NCBI RefSeq assembly: GCF_019097595.1
Contig: NC_080716.1
Coordinates: forward strand, 29,298,401 to 29,362,400
Length of the DNA: 64,000 nt
From: Hemibagrus wyckioides
Lineage: Eukaryota > Chordata > Actinopteri > Siluriformes > Bagridae
Direction of reading: 5' to 3'
A program made the translations under genes and the position numbers. Below the pieces are notes generated by a model. The model made no database searches, was not told the DNA's origin, and saw nothing but the letters and a program-made list of their open reading frames with translations. Below, piece after piece: positions 1 to 10,632 of this stretch (position 1 is the stretch's first letter; the number at the start of each line of letters is the position of its first letter).

Positions 1-1434
1 TGTGTATTAGTACTGTACTGAGATGTTTCCCTGCACAAACCAAAACAGTAACAACCTTTCTGTATAAATACAGACTCAATGCATCTCAAAATGCACAAAA
101 CATGGAAGCCTGAGGCAGATAGACAACAACAGCAGAAGATCACTCCTGTCAGACAAGGAAAGGAATCCAAGCCCAAAGTGGACACAGGCTCACCCAAACT
201 GACCATTTGAAAACTGGACATCTGGTCTAGTGCACCTTGATGCAGGTGGTAGACTCAGAATTTGGCATCAACAACTTGAGTGCATGCAACATGCAAATAT
301 TTTCAGCTTCACACCTCCTCCACTTCTTTACTGCTGAACACACAGCACTGAATTAAAAAAAGAAAGAAGCTAAACCACAACCGTCACCTTGCCTCTGTTC
401 TCACGGCTCTAAAAATGTCACTGTCCTGTGTGTGTCAGTGTACAAGTCTAATGAGAAGTGTTTACTTCTGCATAATTCTTTCATAGATTTGACCCGAATA
501 AGTAAATAAAACTAGACAATAGGTTGGTGTTAGTGTATTAGAATGAACTTATTGCACTGAGATGCTTTTCAGTACAGACCATAATAGAAACAGAATGTTA
601 ATATAGGTTATATGGGATTTTCATTGGTTGAAGTTTCATTTTTTATTTCTGAATTATTATTATAATAATATTATTTTTTAATTATTCCTTGTACAGACAG
701 TATTCTAGGCATAGGCGACCACAAAAAAAATTCAGTGGATAATGACTAGGCAAAATTTTTAAACCTCTTTTTTAAAAAAAAAAAAAAGATTAAACATTCA
801 TAGTGTATTTTATCCTCAATGTCAAAATATAATATGCCAACTAATAGTATAGTGTTCCTAATAAAATGGCCAGTGAAGGTATATTCTGAAATCTTATGGC
901 TCTAAATAGTTGTTTGGCTCCAACTGACTTTGCTGTGAAAACTTTAGCTGTGATTTTTAGTTTGGACAATTTTAGTCTTTAAAGGAGTTAAATGAGAGTC
1001 AGGGGAGTTAAGTTTACCCTCATTATCAACAGTTAAAAAATAAAAAGTTAGTTATTGCTTTTCTCAGCAAGTCTGATAGATGCTAACAATGTTTTGTAAA
1101 AACCTTTCGTAAACAGGAAACCCCGCTAGAAGGTGACCATCATGTACAGATCCTAACAATACAGACTTGTTTACTCCCATTAGATGATTTAAACTCGCTC
1201 TACTTGTAGTCTTACCTGTTGAACTATCATAGTTACTGAGAGTAGTTACACATGAAACTAAACCCTTCTCATAACAGATATGGAGACACCGATCCACCTG
1301 AACAGTCATGCTGAAGTACACACAATGTCCTAATCACACAATAAGATCATCACTCAGGACATTCAGACTGCAGATGAACAACTTTATACCCCACCACTCA
1401 CTCTAATGAAGACACAAAGAGAACATTTACTCAC
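1..1434 (-). other. Intron 1 of receptor gene L, continuing off the left edge
   Basis: No coding exon is seen here. The stretch corresponds to intron 1 of gene C: 120-480 resembles 42,420-42,780, 840-1060 resembles 43,200-43,410, and 1160-1434 resembles 43,850-44,153. A poly-A run lies at 770-787. Exon 2 and the Ig exons of gene L are expected beyond the left edge of the window. Confidence 0.6.
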
Positions 1435-1465
1435 AGAGCATCACAGAGAGTGGACTGAGCTCCAT
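1435..1465 (-). CDS. LITR/FCRL-like receptor gene L, signal-peptide exon 1 (partial gene)
   Basis: The 31-nt coding exon starts at an ATG (1465-1463), reads MELSPLSVML and ends in phase 1 before a GTGAGT donor. In the sister copy at 44,154-44,184 the same exon joins in frame to signal exon 2 of gene C, which completes a typical hydrophobic signal peptide. That fit is the reason for choosing this start. The product would be a secreted or membrane Ig-domain receptor of leukocytes, as known for fish LITR/FCRL families. All later exons lie outside the window, so the type of receptor cannot be told. Confidence 0.7.
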
Positions 1466-1620
1466 CCTGTCCCTCTAATGACTGACTGACTGACTGACAG
1501 AGCAGAGGTGTGAGTTAAAGCCTTACCACTTCCTGTGTTCTAACAGAGTGAGTGAGTGGGAGTGAGAGAGAGCGAGAGAGAGAGACCCACCACATTCTCT
1601 GACTATGACCCCTCTTGTAT
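1466..1620 (-). promoter_or_regulatory. Probable TATA-less promoter / 5'UTR of gene L with ETS (PU.1-like) site
   Basis: This is the sequence just upstream of the gene L start codon, conserved with 44,185-44,345 upstream of gene C. It holds a GACT repeat (about 1480-1500), an ETS-type core on the minus strand (CAGGAAGTG, 1527-1537) about 65 bp from the ATG, and a GA/CT-rich tract (1545-1587). No TATA box is seen at a suitable distance. Promoters of myeloid and lymphoid genes often lack TATA and use PU.1/ETS sites; the role here is inferred. Confidence 0.4.
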
Positions 1621-1985
1621 GTAGATAAGAAAACAACAAACATATAAACAGACAGACAGTCCTAGATGTTATCCCAAGTGAGCAAGCCTGAAGTGACTGA
1701 GGCAACTGTGGCAAGGAAAAACTCCCTTAGATGGTATGAGGAAGAAACCTTGAGAGGAACCAGACTCCAAAGGGAAACCCATCCTCATTTGGGTTACAGT
1801 GGAGAGTGTGATTATATTGTGCATTTATGTTTATGTAACAGGTATGGAAATTACATACATTACATTTATGTAGAATTACACAAAAAAATGTTCAAATGTG
1901 TACCTGATATGCCTGTGTGTGTACCTTTCCCTTTAAATTTCTTACTGCAATGTTGGTTTTAATTTCCTGTCTTTGCTCCTCCTCT
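1621..1985. other. Non-coding stretch, no gene seen
   Basis: Not shared with the 44-45 kb copy, so it was inserted here or lost there. The part at about 1665-1810 has the look of an interspersed fish repeat, but it has no second copy in the window to prove it. Confidence 0.3.
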
Positions 1986-2277
1986 TCCCTTTCTGCACTG
2001 TCTCTGCATGGGAGAGGTGGGTTTCTAATAAGCTCTGATCAATCCAGTTGCATCTTTTTCCTTTTTAAATTACTTTTGAATTACTTGTGTATTCTGTCCT
2101 TTTAATCATATGTGACATTTTTTTCATGAATATTTGATTTTTGTATTTTTATCAAGTTTGGTCACTTCTGTCCTCTGTGAAATTGGAGCACATGTTAATT
2201 GCATTGCACTTTGCATTCATTTTACAGGAACGAAAAAGGGCGGATACACATAATGTGAACTATTTCAGTGTTATCAG
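1986..2277 (+). other. Possible two-exon transcribed unit (template of the spliced copy next to it)
   Basis: A first exon ending at 2016 carries an ATG (2008-2010) and is followed by GT (2017) through AG (2227), an intron-like 211 bp with a pyrimidine-rich end. A 50-bp second exon (2228-2277) is followed by a GTATGC donor. Joined, the frame begins MGEERKRADTHNV and stays open through exon 2. The only support is that the neighbouring copy at 2330-2414 lacks exactly this intron. The product is unknown. Confidence 0.4.
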
Positions 2278-2329
2278 GTATGCTGTTTGTTAAAAATATT
2301 AAATGAATTTCACTGCTTCAGTGTCTCCT

Positions 2330-2414
2330 TTTTGCCCTTTCTGCACTGGTTCTGCATGGGAGAGGAACGAAAAAGGGCGGATACACATAATCTGAACTAT
2401 TTTTGTGTTATCAG
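2330..2414 (+). pseudogene. Spliced (intron-less) copy of the 1986-2277 unit
   Basis: The exon-1 end (…CATGGGAGAG, to 2364) is joined straight to the 50-bp exon-2 equivalent (2365-2414), so the 211-bp intron of the neighbour is precisely absent. After 2414, where the neighbour has a splice donor, this copy runs into unrelated sequence and meets a stop after two codons. This fits reverse transcription of a spliced RNA inserted beside its source. The two copies differ by several substitutions, so it is not recent. Confidence 0.45.
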
Positions 2415-2517
2415 AAAATAAAGGAAGGGTCGAATCGTCAGCTGATGTCCACATGGTTATTCTGTTAACCGTCAGAAAAAAAACAACGCAGACCACACCG
2501 GTTGCACATAGTCAATT

Positions 2518-2880
2518 GTGTGGGGGACAAAGCTAGCTGTTGGATAGATGTGTATCTACTGCCTTTATATTGTTTACACAGTTTATATATTTTGTTTACA
2601 TTTTTGTAAAATCACTTTTGTAATTGAAGTTAAGCTGTGTTTATTTGTACCTTTTATAGACTTTTGTTTGTATGTTGCAGGACTTTTATTTTGAAGCCTT
2701 GGTTTGGGGTTGCGTGCAGATGCTGATTTAGCGGGAGGGTTTTTAGTCAAAAAAATCAGCGGTAAGCACGGACATTATGGATGCTCTGATAAAAGTTTAT
2801 TCTAGTCATAAAAAGAACTTAAACTTTCATGAAGAAGATTTATAGACTATTTCCCTTTCTCACAGCATGCAGCCATATGT
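2518..2880 (+). pseudogene. 5' part of candidate small plus-strand gene P, left copy (broken)
   Basis: Homologous to 45,065-45,432. It has the same 5' exon ending in a GTAAGC donor (2762) and the same acceptor (…CTCACAG, to 2865) before an ATG (2867-2869). After the codons MQP the copy is cut and runs directly into the LINE at about 2875. The rest of that exon and the whole next exon, present in the right copy, are deleted. A four-base GCCA match at both ends of the lost piece suggests a microhomology deletion. Confidence 0.35.
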
Positions 2881-3890
2881 GCTGGGTATCTCCGCTGTCC
2901 TTATAGTGGCCGTGGATTCTCTGGGTGTGTCCGCACTTTGCCTCTTTGATGGCTCAGGACAGTTTGGCCCTTGCTGTTTTTAAGGCTTCAACAGCACACC
3001 CAACTTTGCGGTCATCCATGGCTTCTGGTAGAAATGTGTTGGAGACGGTCATGTCATCAATGCACTTGCCGATACAGCCGGTCACTGATGCTGTGTTCTC
3101 CTCCAAGTTGATAGTCGCCGTTGGTTGCAGCCTCCCTGCACATATGCCAATCAGTGTACTCAAAACAGTCCAGAAATGGCTCCTGCTGGCCAAGTTGTCT
3201 ACTGTTTCAGAACAAGTTTAGAGAGTCTGACGAGGGGCCTATGTGATGGAAATAGCATAACAGAGATGTGGTCTGAGTAGCCGAGGTGGGGGTGGGGCTC
3301 CGCATGGGATGTGCCAGGTATGTTTGTGTAAACAAGATCCAGCACGTTACAGCGTGTTAAGTCCACATGTCCATAGAATTCAGGGAGTACTGATTTGAGA
3401 CTTGCATGGGTGAAATCTCCGGTGATAATAAACAGACCGTCAGGGTGAGCATCACTAATAGCCCCAAAGAGTTCACGTAGAGCCTCCTTAGAATTAGCAC
3501 TTGGGGGAATGTACACTCTGAAAATGAAAACAGTGGTGAAGTCCCGTGGTAAAGTGGTCTGCGTCTAACAGTCACAAACTCCACTAGTGATGAGCAGTAA
3601 CTAGAAACAAACAGAGTTCTTACACCATTCCTTGTTGATGTAAACACACACACCACCACCCCGAGTCTTACCGCACAGAGCTGCATTTCTGTCGGCACGA
3701 AATGACGTGAGCCCGGCTAGCTGAAAGGCGACGTCTGGAACTCTGTCATTGAGCCACGTCTCCATTAAAACAAAGACGGAGCAGTCTCTAAACTCTCGCC
3801 ATGTTGTTCTCTGGAGTCAGTTGTAGTCTAGTTAATTGTCCAGTGAACAAACGGTGGACAGAAAAATGGATGGGAGAGCCGGCCGGCTAA
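2880..3890 (-). mobile_element. LINE relic, endonuclease domain (left copy)
   Basis: Minus-strand frames carry pieces of a non-LTR retrotransposon ORF2. The endonuclease part (3199-3516) shows YIPPSANSKEALRELF, a GDF motif, LDLVYTNI and a YSDHISVML motif, typical of the apurinic endonuclease fold in fish LINEs of the L2/CR1/Rex1 kind. The linker downstream (2954-3193) shows KCIDDMTVS and [10 protein letters not shown]. Frameshifts separate the parts and no reverse transcriptase follows, so it is dead. The same relic, with its own damage, lies at 46,262-46,935. Confidence 0.75.
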
Positions 3891-4225
3891 GTTTTGTTTT
3901 AGCCTAGCACGGACACCTGCCCGTTTTCCGCATTTTCACGTCCACGAGCACCGCTTCCTACAGCCCTTCACCTTGCCACCAGCATCAGGTGACGTTGAGG
4001 TCTGAAGGCCTGGTCTTTGCAGCAAGTCGAGGTTGTGAAGTTTTCCGATTACATCATTACAGCAGTGATGTCTTTGGTCCTTGAACATTTCCGGTTCTTT
4101 GTTGCGCACATTCTAAACCTCAGTGGGAGTCCATTTATAAACTTTTGTTATAATATCGAGAGTGGCTCTATCTGTCTATCTTTGTATGTGACTATCCACG
4201 AAAACCACAATTTTCTCTCTTGCAG
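3891..4225. other. Non-coding stretch between LINE relic and plus-strand exon
   Basis: It includes more LINE 5' sequence and a pyrimidine tract leading to the acceptor at 4224-4225. I see no gene here. Confidence 0.3.
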
Positions 4226-4295
4226 CTGCAGTAATGAAATGGAGCAAAGACACAGCCGAGGAGACGATCAAACAACATGCTACAGATCTCCTTAA
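4226..4295 (+). CDS. Last exon of candidate small gene P, left copy
   Basis: A strong acceptor (CTCTCTTGCAG) precedes a frame that reads SNEMEQRHSRGDDQTT and stops at TAA 4293-4295. The right copy (47,064-47,133) is nearly identical. A second frame is also open here and reads MKWSKDTAEETIKQHA; which of the two is used cannot be decided from sequence. Since the left copy has lost an upstream exon it is probably non-functional. Confidence 0.25.
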
Positions 4296-4504
4296 TCATG
4301 CAGCAGTGAGAGAGAGAGGGATTGGTGTTTATTTATTATTTTTTATTCACTGCAGTGTGAGTTAACTTTCAGTTTACACACACACACACACACACACTTG
4401 CTGAACTGTACATCATTACACTCCCTTTACAATTTTCCCACATTTCTTTTTAGACTGTTGCTACAACAATAAAACACAATGATCTGTTTTTCTGTTAACT
4501 GTGT

Positions 4505-4800
4505 ATTGTGTTTACATCCACAGCATTTTACTATTGCACTTTATTCATTACAAAACTGTGTAGTGGTCAGTGCTGCACTGTCCCTGGTCAGTTATTGTAC
4601 TGTACTGTACTGTCTTGCACTGTTTACACACATGCACTTTATGTAGTACTGTGTAGGTCTGTGTAGTGAACTTAGTTCTGTGTTGTCTCCTGTAGTTGTG
4701 TGTTTTATGTAGCACCATGGTCCTGGAGGAACGTTGTTTCATGTTACTGTGTACTGTACCAGCTGTATGTGCTTCAAATGACAATAAAAGCTACTTGACT
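4505..4800 (+). repeat. LINE-type 3' tail repeat
   Basis: The sequence ends in GTAGCACCATGGTCCTGGAG and then CAATAAAAGC followed by CTTGACT. The same tail occurs at 27,030-27,150, 47,390-47,660 and inverted at 61,615-62,000. It is the 3' end of a fish non-LTR element or a SINE that shares its tail. The minus-strand frame across it is chance. Confidence 0.6.
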
Positions 4801-6245
4801 AAACACCAGTGACCTGGAGTCCCAGTTAATGACGTCCGCTCGTAACAACGAGTCTAAAGTCTTTACTTATGGTTTAGTAACTGGATACATGGAAATATTC
4901 TCAAAGAAATCCTTATTTTAACTCATTTCAGCACTTTTCAACACTCTACACAGTTCTGGAGCGCATTATTCTCACACCAGTCTCTTCCCTACACAAATCT
5001 TTTCTGATTGGCTCATAACAGATCCATCATAACAGGAGAAACTTCCTATTGGACAATCAAATAAAAACTGTTACAGCAATTACATTTCACATAACTGAAC
5101 ACATTCATACTCAATATATCCTTCTTACTGTATTATATTTATGTATAATTTCATATTAAGACACAAACATAATGCTTTACTTTATTGGGATTAAAATCAT
5201 TTATATTAAAGAATATCACTGACAGTGTGGTAAACAGGTAGAATATCTAAATATACATTAATTTCTCACTGTATTATTATTATATACTTATTGGTGCAGT
5301 TATCAAAATCTGTTAATCATGTAGCAGCAGCACAATTCATACACTCATGCAGTAACACAAACACACACACACACACACACCAGTCTATATAGATTACACA
5401 AACAACAGAAAGCCTTGTTGGTGAGAGAGGTCAGAGGAGAATGGTCAGACTGCTTGGAGCTGACAGGAAGGCTACAGTAACTCAGTATGTGGTGGTCAGT
5501 GATTGAAAAGTGAAACTAAAATGTCTTTGACTCCCTCTAGTGGTAACTGCTGTATGGTTTTAATCCTGACTAGTAAGGGGTGGATTCTTCAATACATCCA
5601 ACCAATGATTTGCTCCTTCACATCCTGCACGATAATGCAGTCTTTAAAAAGCAGGAACAATCTGCTGAAGCAGTCATGTGTTTTACACAGTCGGGTGTTT
5701 GTTTTTGCTGTAATGAATCCTCACTACAAATTCAGTTCCTCTGACAGAGGAGGTCGATTATGGACAGGCTTCCTCTCAGAGAATCAGCAGCTGGAGAAGA
5801 GATTCTTTATTAAACAGTCTCTGTGGTCATATGCTCCAAAGTTACATGTGCATAATACATACAGAATAGTCTATCGTCTCTATATTCTCAACATAAATAT
5901 CAATACTCAGTGCAAAGAGAAATAATAATAATGAAATAAACACACTTGAAAAGTGATGTGATAATACTCGCATAGCTAATGCTAATTAGAGCATTTCTAG
6001 CGGCAAATTATAGCCACGATAAAATGCTCAGAACTCACAAATATAACTATTAAACATTGGTAAAGCATCAACAATATATATCAGATGAATAGACAGGTGT
6101 GTACTCACATTAATACACAAACACATTACACAGAACATTAACAATGACCATAGACGATCCTGTCCTCCTGTGCGCTACACTGAAACTGGAACGTATGGAA
6201 ACATTAGTTCCTATGACAGGCTTTCTGACAGTTTTAATGTGTATG
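4801..6245. other. Intergenic stretch shared with 47,670-48,790
   Basis: Closely similar to the right copy. It contains a (CA)n tract (5356-5381), a CTCF-like core on the minus strand at about 5528-5541 (CCACTAGAGGGAG), and open frames without coding character. I see no gene. Confidence 0.4.
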
Positions 6246-7023
6246 TGTAGCGTACTTCGTCTCGCACCACCAAGAAATTCCACAACACCACTGGCTTTGG
6301 TGGACTATGTCTGCAATTTATTAAAGACAGGACAAGGATCTACACAAATTGCAACACACCCTCAGTTCTGCAGTCTCTGTGAGGAGTGTGAAAAAGAGAA
6401 AAGTAAACCCCTGCCCCCATTAACACTGCACTCATACCTGATCATCTAATTTAAAACACACACACAGCATTTTACACATAAGAAAATATGCTTGAACAAA
6501 AACTGCATGATAAAAACACAGCCCACCATTTTACGCATTTTTACTGATATGAAGTAAACCGACCATTTCAAAATGGCGCACAGGCGGCACCCTGAGCCGA
6601 ACTTATAGAGCTCGTTAACACGACTCCAAACATACATGAACCTAGCAACAATTAAGCACACCATGTGACTCAATCCAACATAAAATCAAATCATCCATGG
6701 ATATTGACCGAAATCGTAACTTAATTCGCTATATTTTAGCGCTTTACTACAGAGCCTTTTTGGCAACATACCTGCCTCGCTCATGACCAAAGTTGTCCTG
6801 AGCGGGGGGCGGGGCAATTAGGTAATTATGCAGGTGGAAGTGACATCACTGACACGCAAAACTCAATGTATTATTTTAAAACAAAATGCAATTACCCACG
6901 ATATCATAGCGAATAGAAATATGCACAAAGAAACAAAATAAAATATAACAAAAATAATTAATCAATTCCTGTGGAGACCTTCTTAAAGTTTGCTGGAATG
7001 GACACTTAACCCAAAACACTACA
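6246..7023. mobile_element. Solo LTR with 4-bp target duplication
   Basis: A 778-bp insertion begins TGTAG and ends CTACA, as LTRs do, and is flanked by TATG on both sides (6242-6245 and 7024-7027). The duplicate locus near 48,790 has a single TATG with nothing inserted. No internal retroelement genes are present, so this is a solo LTR, probably of a Ty3/gypsy or related element since those make 4-5 bp duplications. It contains a GC-rich patch (6805-6825) and AATAAA (about 6935). Confidence 0.8.
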
Positions 7024-7027
7024 TATG

Positions 7028-8399
7028 TTTGTATAAGGCTAGAGTTTTAACTTCACCATATTGATGTGTTGAAATGTGTTATATTCACCTGCTCTCAGTG
7101 TGTGTCTCGTCCCTGCAGCAGATTATAACTTCTTTTTTTATTATAATAGGAACAATCAAATAAGTCCATTTATTGACCTCCACCTTTCTGCTACACCTGT
7201 ACAGGTATGTTAACTCTCACAGATGTTTTGTGTATGTTTTTGATAGTGTTGTGATTTAGCTCGTGGATTACTAATAGCTTAATGGAGGATTTATCTTTTT
7301 TTTTCTGTCGGAGTAATACAGTTTACATAATTTCAGCATTTTAATACACATAGCACTATTCCTGATGTATCTGGGAAAGGGAAAAAGTGTTTTTTAATCG
7401 CCACACACATAAAAACTTTTATGTAATTGTAATTTCTCATTTTTTTTACAGCCCAATATGGCATCTGTAACGGTGTGTAAATAATTTAAATGTTAAATGG
7501 ACCTGTAAAGTTCCTACATAAATGTGCACAGCGCCCTCTATCTGTTGAATGATGGTATATTGGAGTGAAATCCGGGGTTTCTCACAGCAGGTTTAATGGG
7601 ACATGCTGTGGGTAAGCTGTGTGCTTTGAGTGGTTCAGAGATTTATCAGGAAAAGTGAATAAAACACAGAAGTTACTCTTCTGCTATCAAGTATTTTTGA
7701 AATAAATATGTTATGGTCACGTGATCTACTGATGATTATTGTGTGTGCAGACACAAACCCTACAAGTGTTTATTAAAATAGATAAAATGATTAGAACAAA
7801 AAATAAGGAACCCCCTACAAGTTTCTTTAAACTACTTTTTGTTTATTGTTCACTTCTAGCCTGGCTATGAGTTTATAGTGTGCTGGAAATAAATGATTAT
7901 AGAAATAAATTCAGTGTAGAATTGATTCCTTTGTCTGAGAGCAAACAGGACAAATAGTTTCTAATGCTAATAATACCACAGAGATTAAATCAGTTATCAG
8001 TCATAAGTCAGTATCAGGAAGGAGATAAATCCTATATACAGCTGTGCTTTCCTGAAATAATATTTCATGATTGACCACACAAAATACCAACCATTAAAAT
8101 TACTCAGTTCTGATGGATATAGTTAAGTTTAATAATCACTTAACATTCATACAAATCAGATGACACTTTATGTTCAAATCTGATTTATGTTGATGTTTGG
8201 AATAATAAATAAATGTTCTCTCTTCTTTACTTTAAACATCAATAGTAACACACTGTAAACACAGTTCCAGACATCCACCGATCTCTCTATTACAAAGACA
8301 TGTCTCAGGTTTTCTGTATCTATAGACCAGCAGGTGGAAAAGGAATATTTTATCAAACTTATTTAAATAGCTGAGATGTCAATGTTGTCCCGCTCACAG
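7028..8399. other. Intergenic stretch shared with 48,800-49,690
   Basis: Mostly AT-rich and non-coding. About 340 bp at 7140-7480 have no counterpart in the right copy. A CTCF-like core on the minus strand (AGAGGGCGCTG) lies near 7527-7541 and is conserved at about 48,967. No gene seen. Confidence 0.4.
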
Positions 8400-8413
8400 C
8401 CGCTAGATGGCGC
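8400..8413 (+). promoter_or_regulatory. CTCF-like motif
   Basis: CCGCTAGATGGCGC differs from the vertebrate CTCF core CCASYAGRKGGCRS only at the third base. It is conserved in the duplicate at 49,692-49,705 and sits beyond the 3' end of gene A. Binding is inferred. Confidence 0.4.
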
Positions 8414-9722
8414 CGGGAGCTCGTGCAGTGCTGCCGGAAGTGACACGTGCATGAAATCAACGTATTTATAAAGGCAGTATTTTCACACTTTGTTTAATAA
8501 TTGTTTATGGACATTTCACGATTTCTGTGTTTTATACAGTCCATAATGCATCTGGGACTATTTATACATTTGGGACTCCACAGAAGACTCAATGTGGTTT
8601 TTCAGCAGTCTTAACTTACCCTAACCCTAACCTTGAATTATTTCTAAATTGGTGGATTCCTGGCTTAATCACAGCAAACCCTCCTGAGTAAATATCAAGA
8701 TTAGCCAAGGTCTAAGAGCATTAGAGTAAATTCATCATGTAAATTTGTTGGTTTTTGCTCCTCTTTATTGATTTTTTTGTCAGCTACATGACTTAGATTA
8801 AATAAAAACATTATAATAAAAATGCAATCAAGAAGTACAGGAAGGAGCAGAATCTCCCCCAAATCCACCAAAAACACTCAAGAATTTCCCAGAGAACTGC
8901 AAGGACAATAACAAGTTAACATAAAACCTTTTCTTCATACCATATATGGAAATGTGGGCGTGTCTTCAAATCCATATATTGATAGTTAGAATAATGTTCT
9001 TCCAGCTCATGTACACAGATTTACTTTCAGAGATTTTGTGAATGCATAATATCTGTATTCCATTTCCAATGCTTTATTAAAATAGGTATTGTGCATGCAT
9101 AAAACTTTAATACACACATTATTTAAGCTACAAAAAAAAGTCATATCAGGACATTTACGAACACAGTGAGATGAGTTACAAAGCATCAGGTCATTTGTAA
9201 AGACAAAAATATGAACAATAAAAATGTTTATAAAAATATTAAAAAAGAAAATTTTCAAAAGAAAAAAAACGTGTGTTTGTGTGTGTGTTTGTGTGTGTGT
9301 GTGCATGTGCAGAACAGATCATATGACATCATCACTGATCCAGGACTGCATGTTGCCAAAACAAAGTAAATAATTCTTTATCAGCCAACTTTACTTTCAT
9401 CTTAATTCGTTCATCAGTGAAGTTTTGTACATCAACAAGATTTACTTACTTTCTGTTAGAAAACAGTGACGGCCTTACAGACTTCACTCACATTTCCAAA
9501 AACCAACCAAAAGCACTGAAGTGTAAATATATGAGAAAAAGAAAAAGAAACATTATTGTTAAAATATGTAAATGAGCCACAAACATAAATTAATGTACTT
9601 TCAGTGGAATTAGTATATGAGTAACAGAAAAATCTGTATTTTAGACTCTCGTTTCTGACCTTATTTTTCTTTTTGTACTTGTATAGCATATATCCAGTTG
9701 AAAGTGCATTAATAAAACTATA
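8414..9722. other. Intergenic stretch shared with 49,706-51,000
   Basis: AT-rich with a short GT repeat (9270-9305) and a short CCCTAA run (8618-8632). No gene seen. A minus-strand stretch at 9456-9525 keeps an open frame and splice-like ends in both copies, but this is expected from recent duplication alone. Confidence 0.35.
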
Positions 9723-9728
9723 TTTATT
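9723..9728 (-). terminator. Possible poly(A) signal of gene A
   Basis: AATAAA on the minus strand, about 900 nt after the gene A stop codon and beyond the LINE insertion in the 3' region. Other AATAAA matches occur inside the LINE antisense at about 10,372-10,388, so the true end is uncertain. Confidence 0.25.
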
Positions 9729-9852
9729 ATGAATTATATATTTTTAAATGCTTTAAAATATCCAAATGTGTCACATATATATACAGTATCAGTATAAAAA
9801 GAGTAAAAAAGTTATTAAGTGAAAAAATAATAAAAATATTCCTGCATATAGG

Positions 9853-10480
9853 AAGGGGATGAGTAGACTCTACTTTCTGAGGAAGATCAGATGCTTTAAT
9901 GTTTGCAGTAAGATGTTGGAGATCTTCTACCAGTCTGATGTTGTGAGTGCTGTCTTCTTTGCAGCATTATGCTGGGGAGGCAGCATTAGAGCCGGAGAAG
10001 CAAGGAAGCTGAACACTTTGATAAAGAAGGCTCTGTACTGGGATGCTCCCTCAACTGTTTTGATGTAGTCATGGAAAAGAAGACACTAAACAAACTAGTG
10101 TCCATCCTGGGCAATGCATCACATCCCCTCCATGACTTATTGGTCAAACAGCTGCAGCAAGGACCGGTACAGGAGAATAGTTCATCACTGTACCAGGATG
10201 TTATTGTGTCTGTTCCTTAAATAAGTGCACTGGGCTTCTGTTGGTGGGATTCTGTTTACTGCACTGCTGCTAATCACTATATAATTACACTGATGCAGCT
10301 TATTGTGGATGATCATATCTACTTTGCTGCATATCTGTTGTTGCAACTAACACTGGTGTATACAGTTATATTTATTTAATTTTTATTAATGTGTATAATA
10401 TTACAGATTACATTATTATATTACTCTTGATGATTTTATATAGCATATGCTATTCCTTTGCTGCAGCTGTAATGTAATGA
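9853..10480 (+). mobile_element. LINE relic, 3' end of reverse transcriptase plus tail
   Basis: The plus-strand frame reads SRLYFLRKIRCFNVCSKML and then FYQSDVVSAVFFAALCWG, the C-terminal region of a fish LINE polymerase. A frame break follows near 10,065, then 3'UTR and a TCTA simple-sequence tail. It lies antisense in the 3' region of gene A. The duplicate at 51.2-51.9 kb has the same insertion, so the insertion predates the duplication. Confidence 0.75.

Positions 10481-10481
<1 letters not shown>

Positions 10482-10574
<93 letters not shown>
10482..10574. repeat. (TCTA)n microsatellite, about 23 copies
   Basis: It directly follows the LINE 3' end and starts about 55 bp beyond the gene A stop codon, so it may be transcribed as GAUA repeats in the gene A 3'UTR. 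Confidence 0.95.
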
Positions 10575-10632
10575 TGGTTTCCCTTCTATCTGTTTGATAA
10601 CTGTAGCTTTATCAGAACAGACACATGGCTCA
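10575..10632 (-). other. Gene A terminal exon: stop codon and start of 3'UTR
   Basis: The acceptor CTCTCTGCAG is followed at once by TGA (10,632-10,630). The preceding tail exon ends in phase 0, so translation stops at the first codon of this exon. Gene B has the identical arrangement at 52,198-52,200. Confidence 0.65.

Noticed and set aside
1064..1321. Minus-strand open frame MTVQVDRCLHICYEKG… as a coding exon, with TATA-like GGGTATAAAG at about 1384
   Set aside because: The real ATG exon lies upstream (1435-1465); joining it to this segment gives an early stop, and the TATA-like sequence is inside intron 1. The segment is conserved only as part of the duplication.
9456..9530. Conserved minus-strand exon (CFWLVFGNVSEVCKAV) beyond the gene A stop
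   Set aside because: Translation already ends at 10,630, and conservation with 50,750-50,820 is explained by the duplication.
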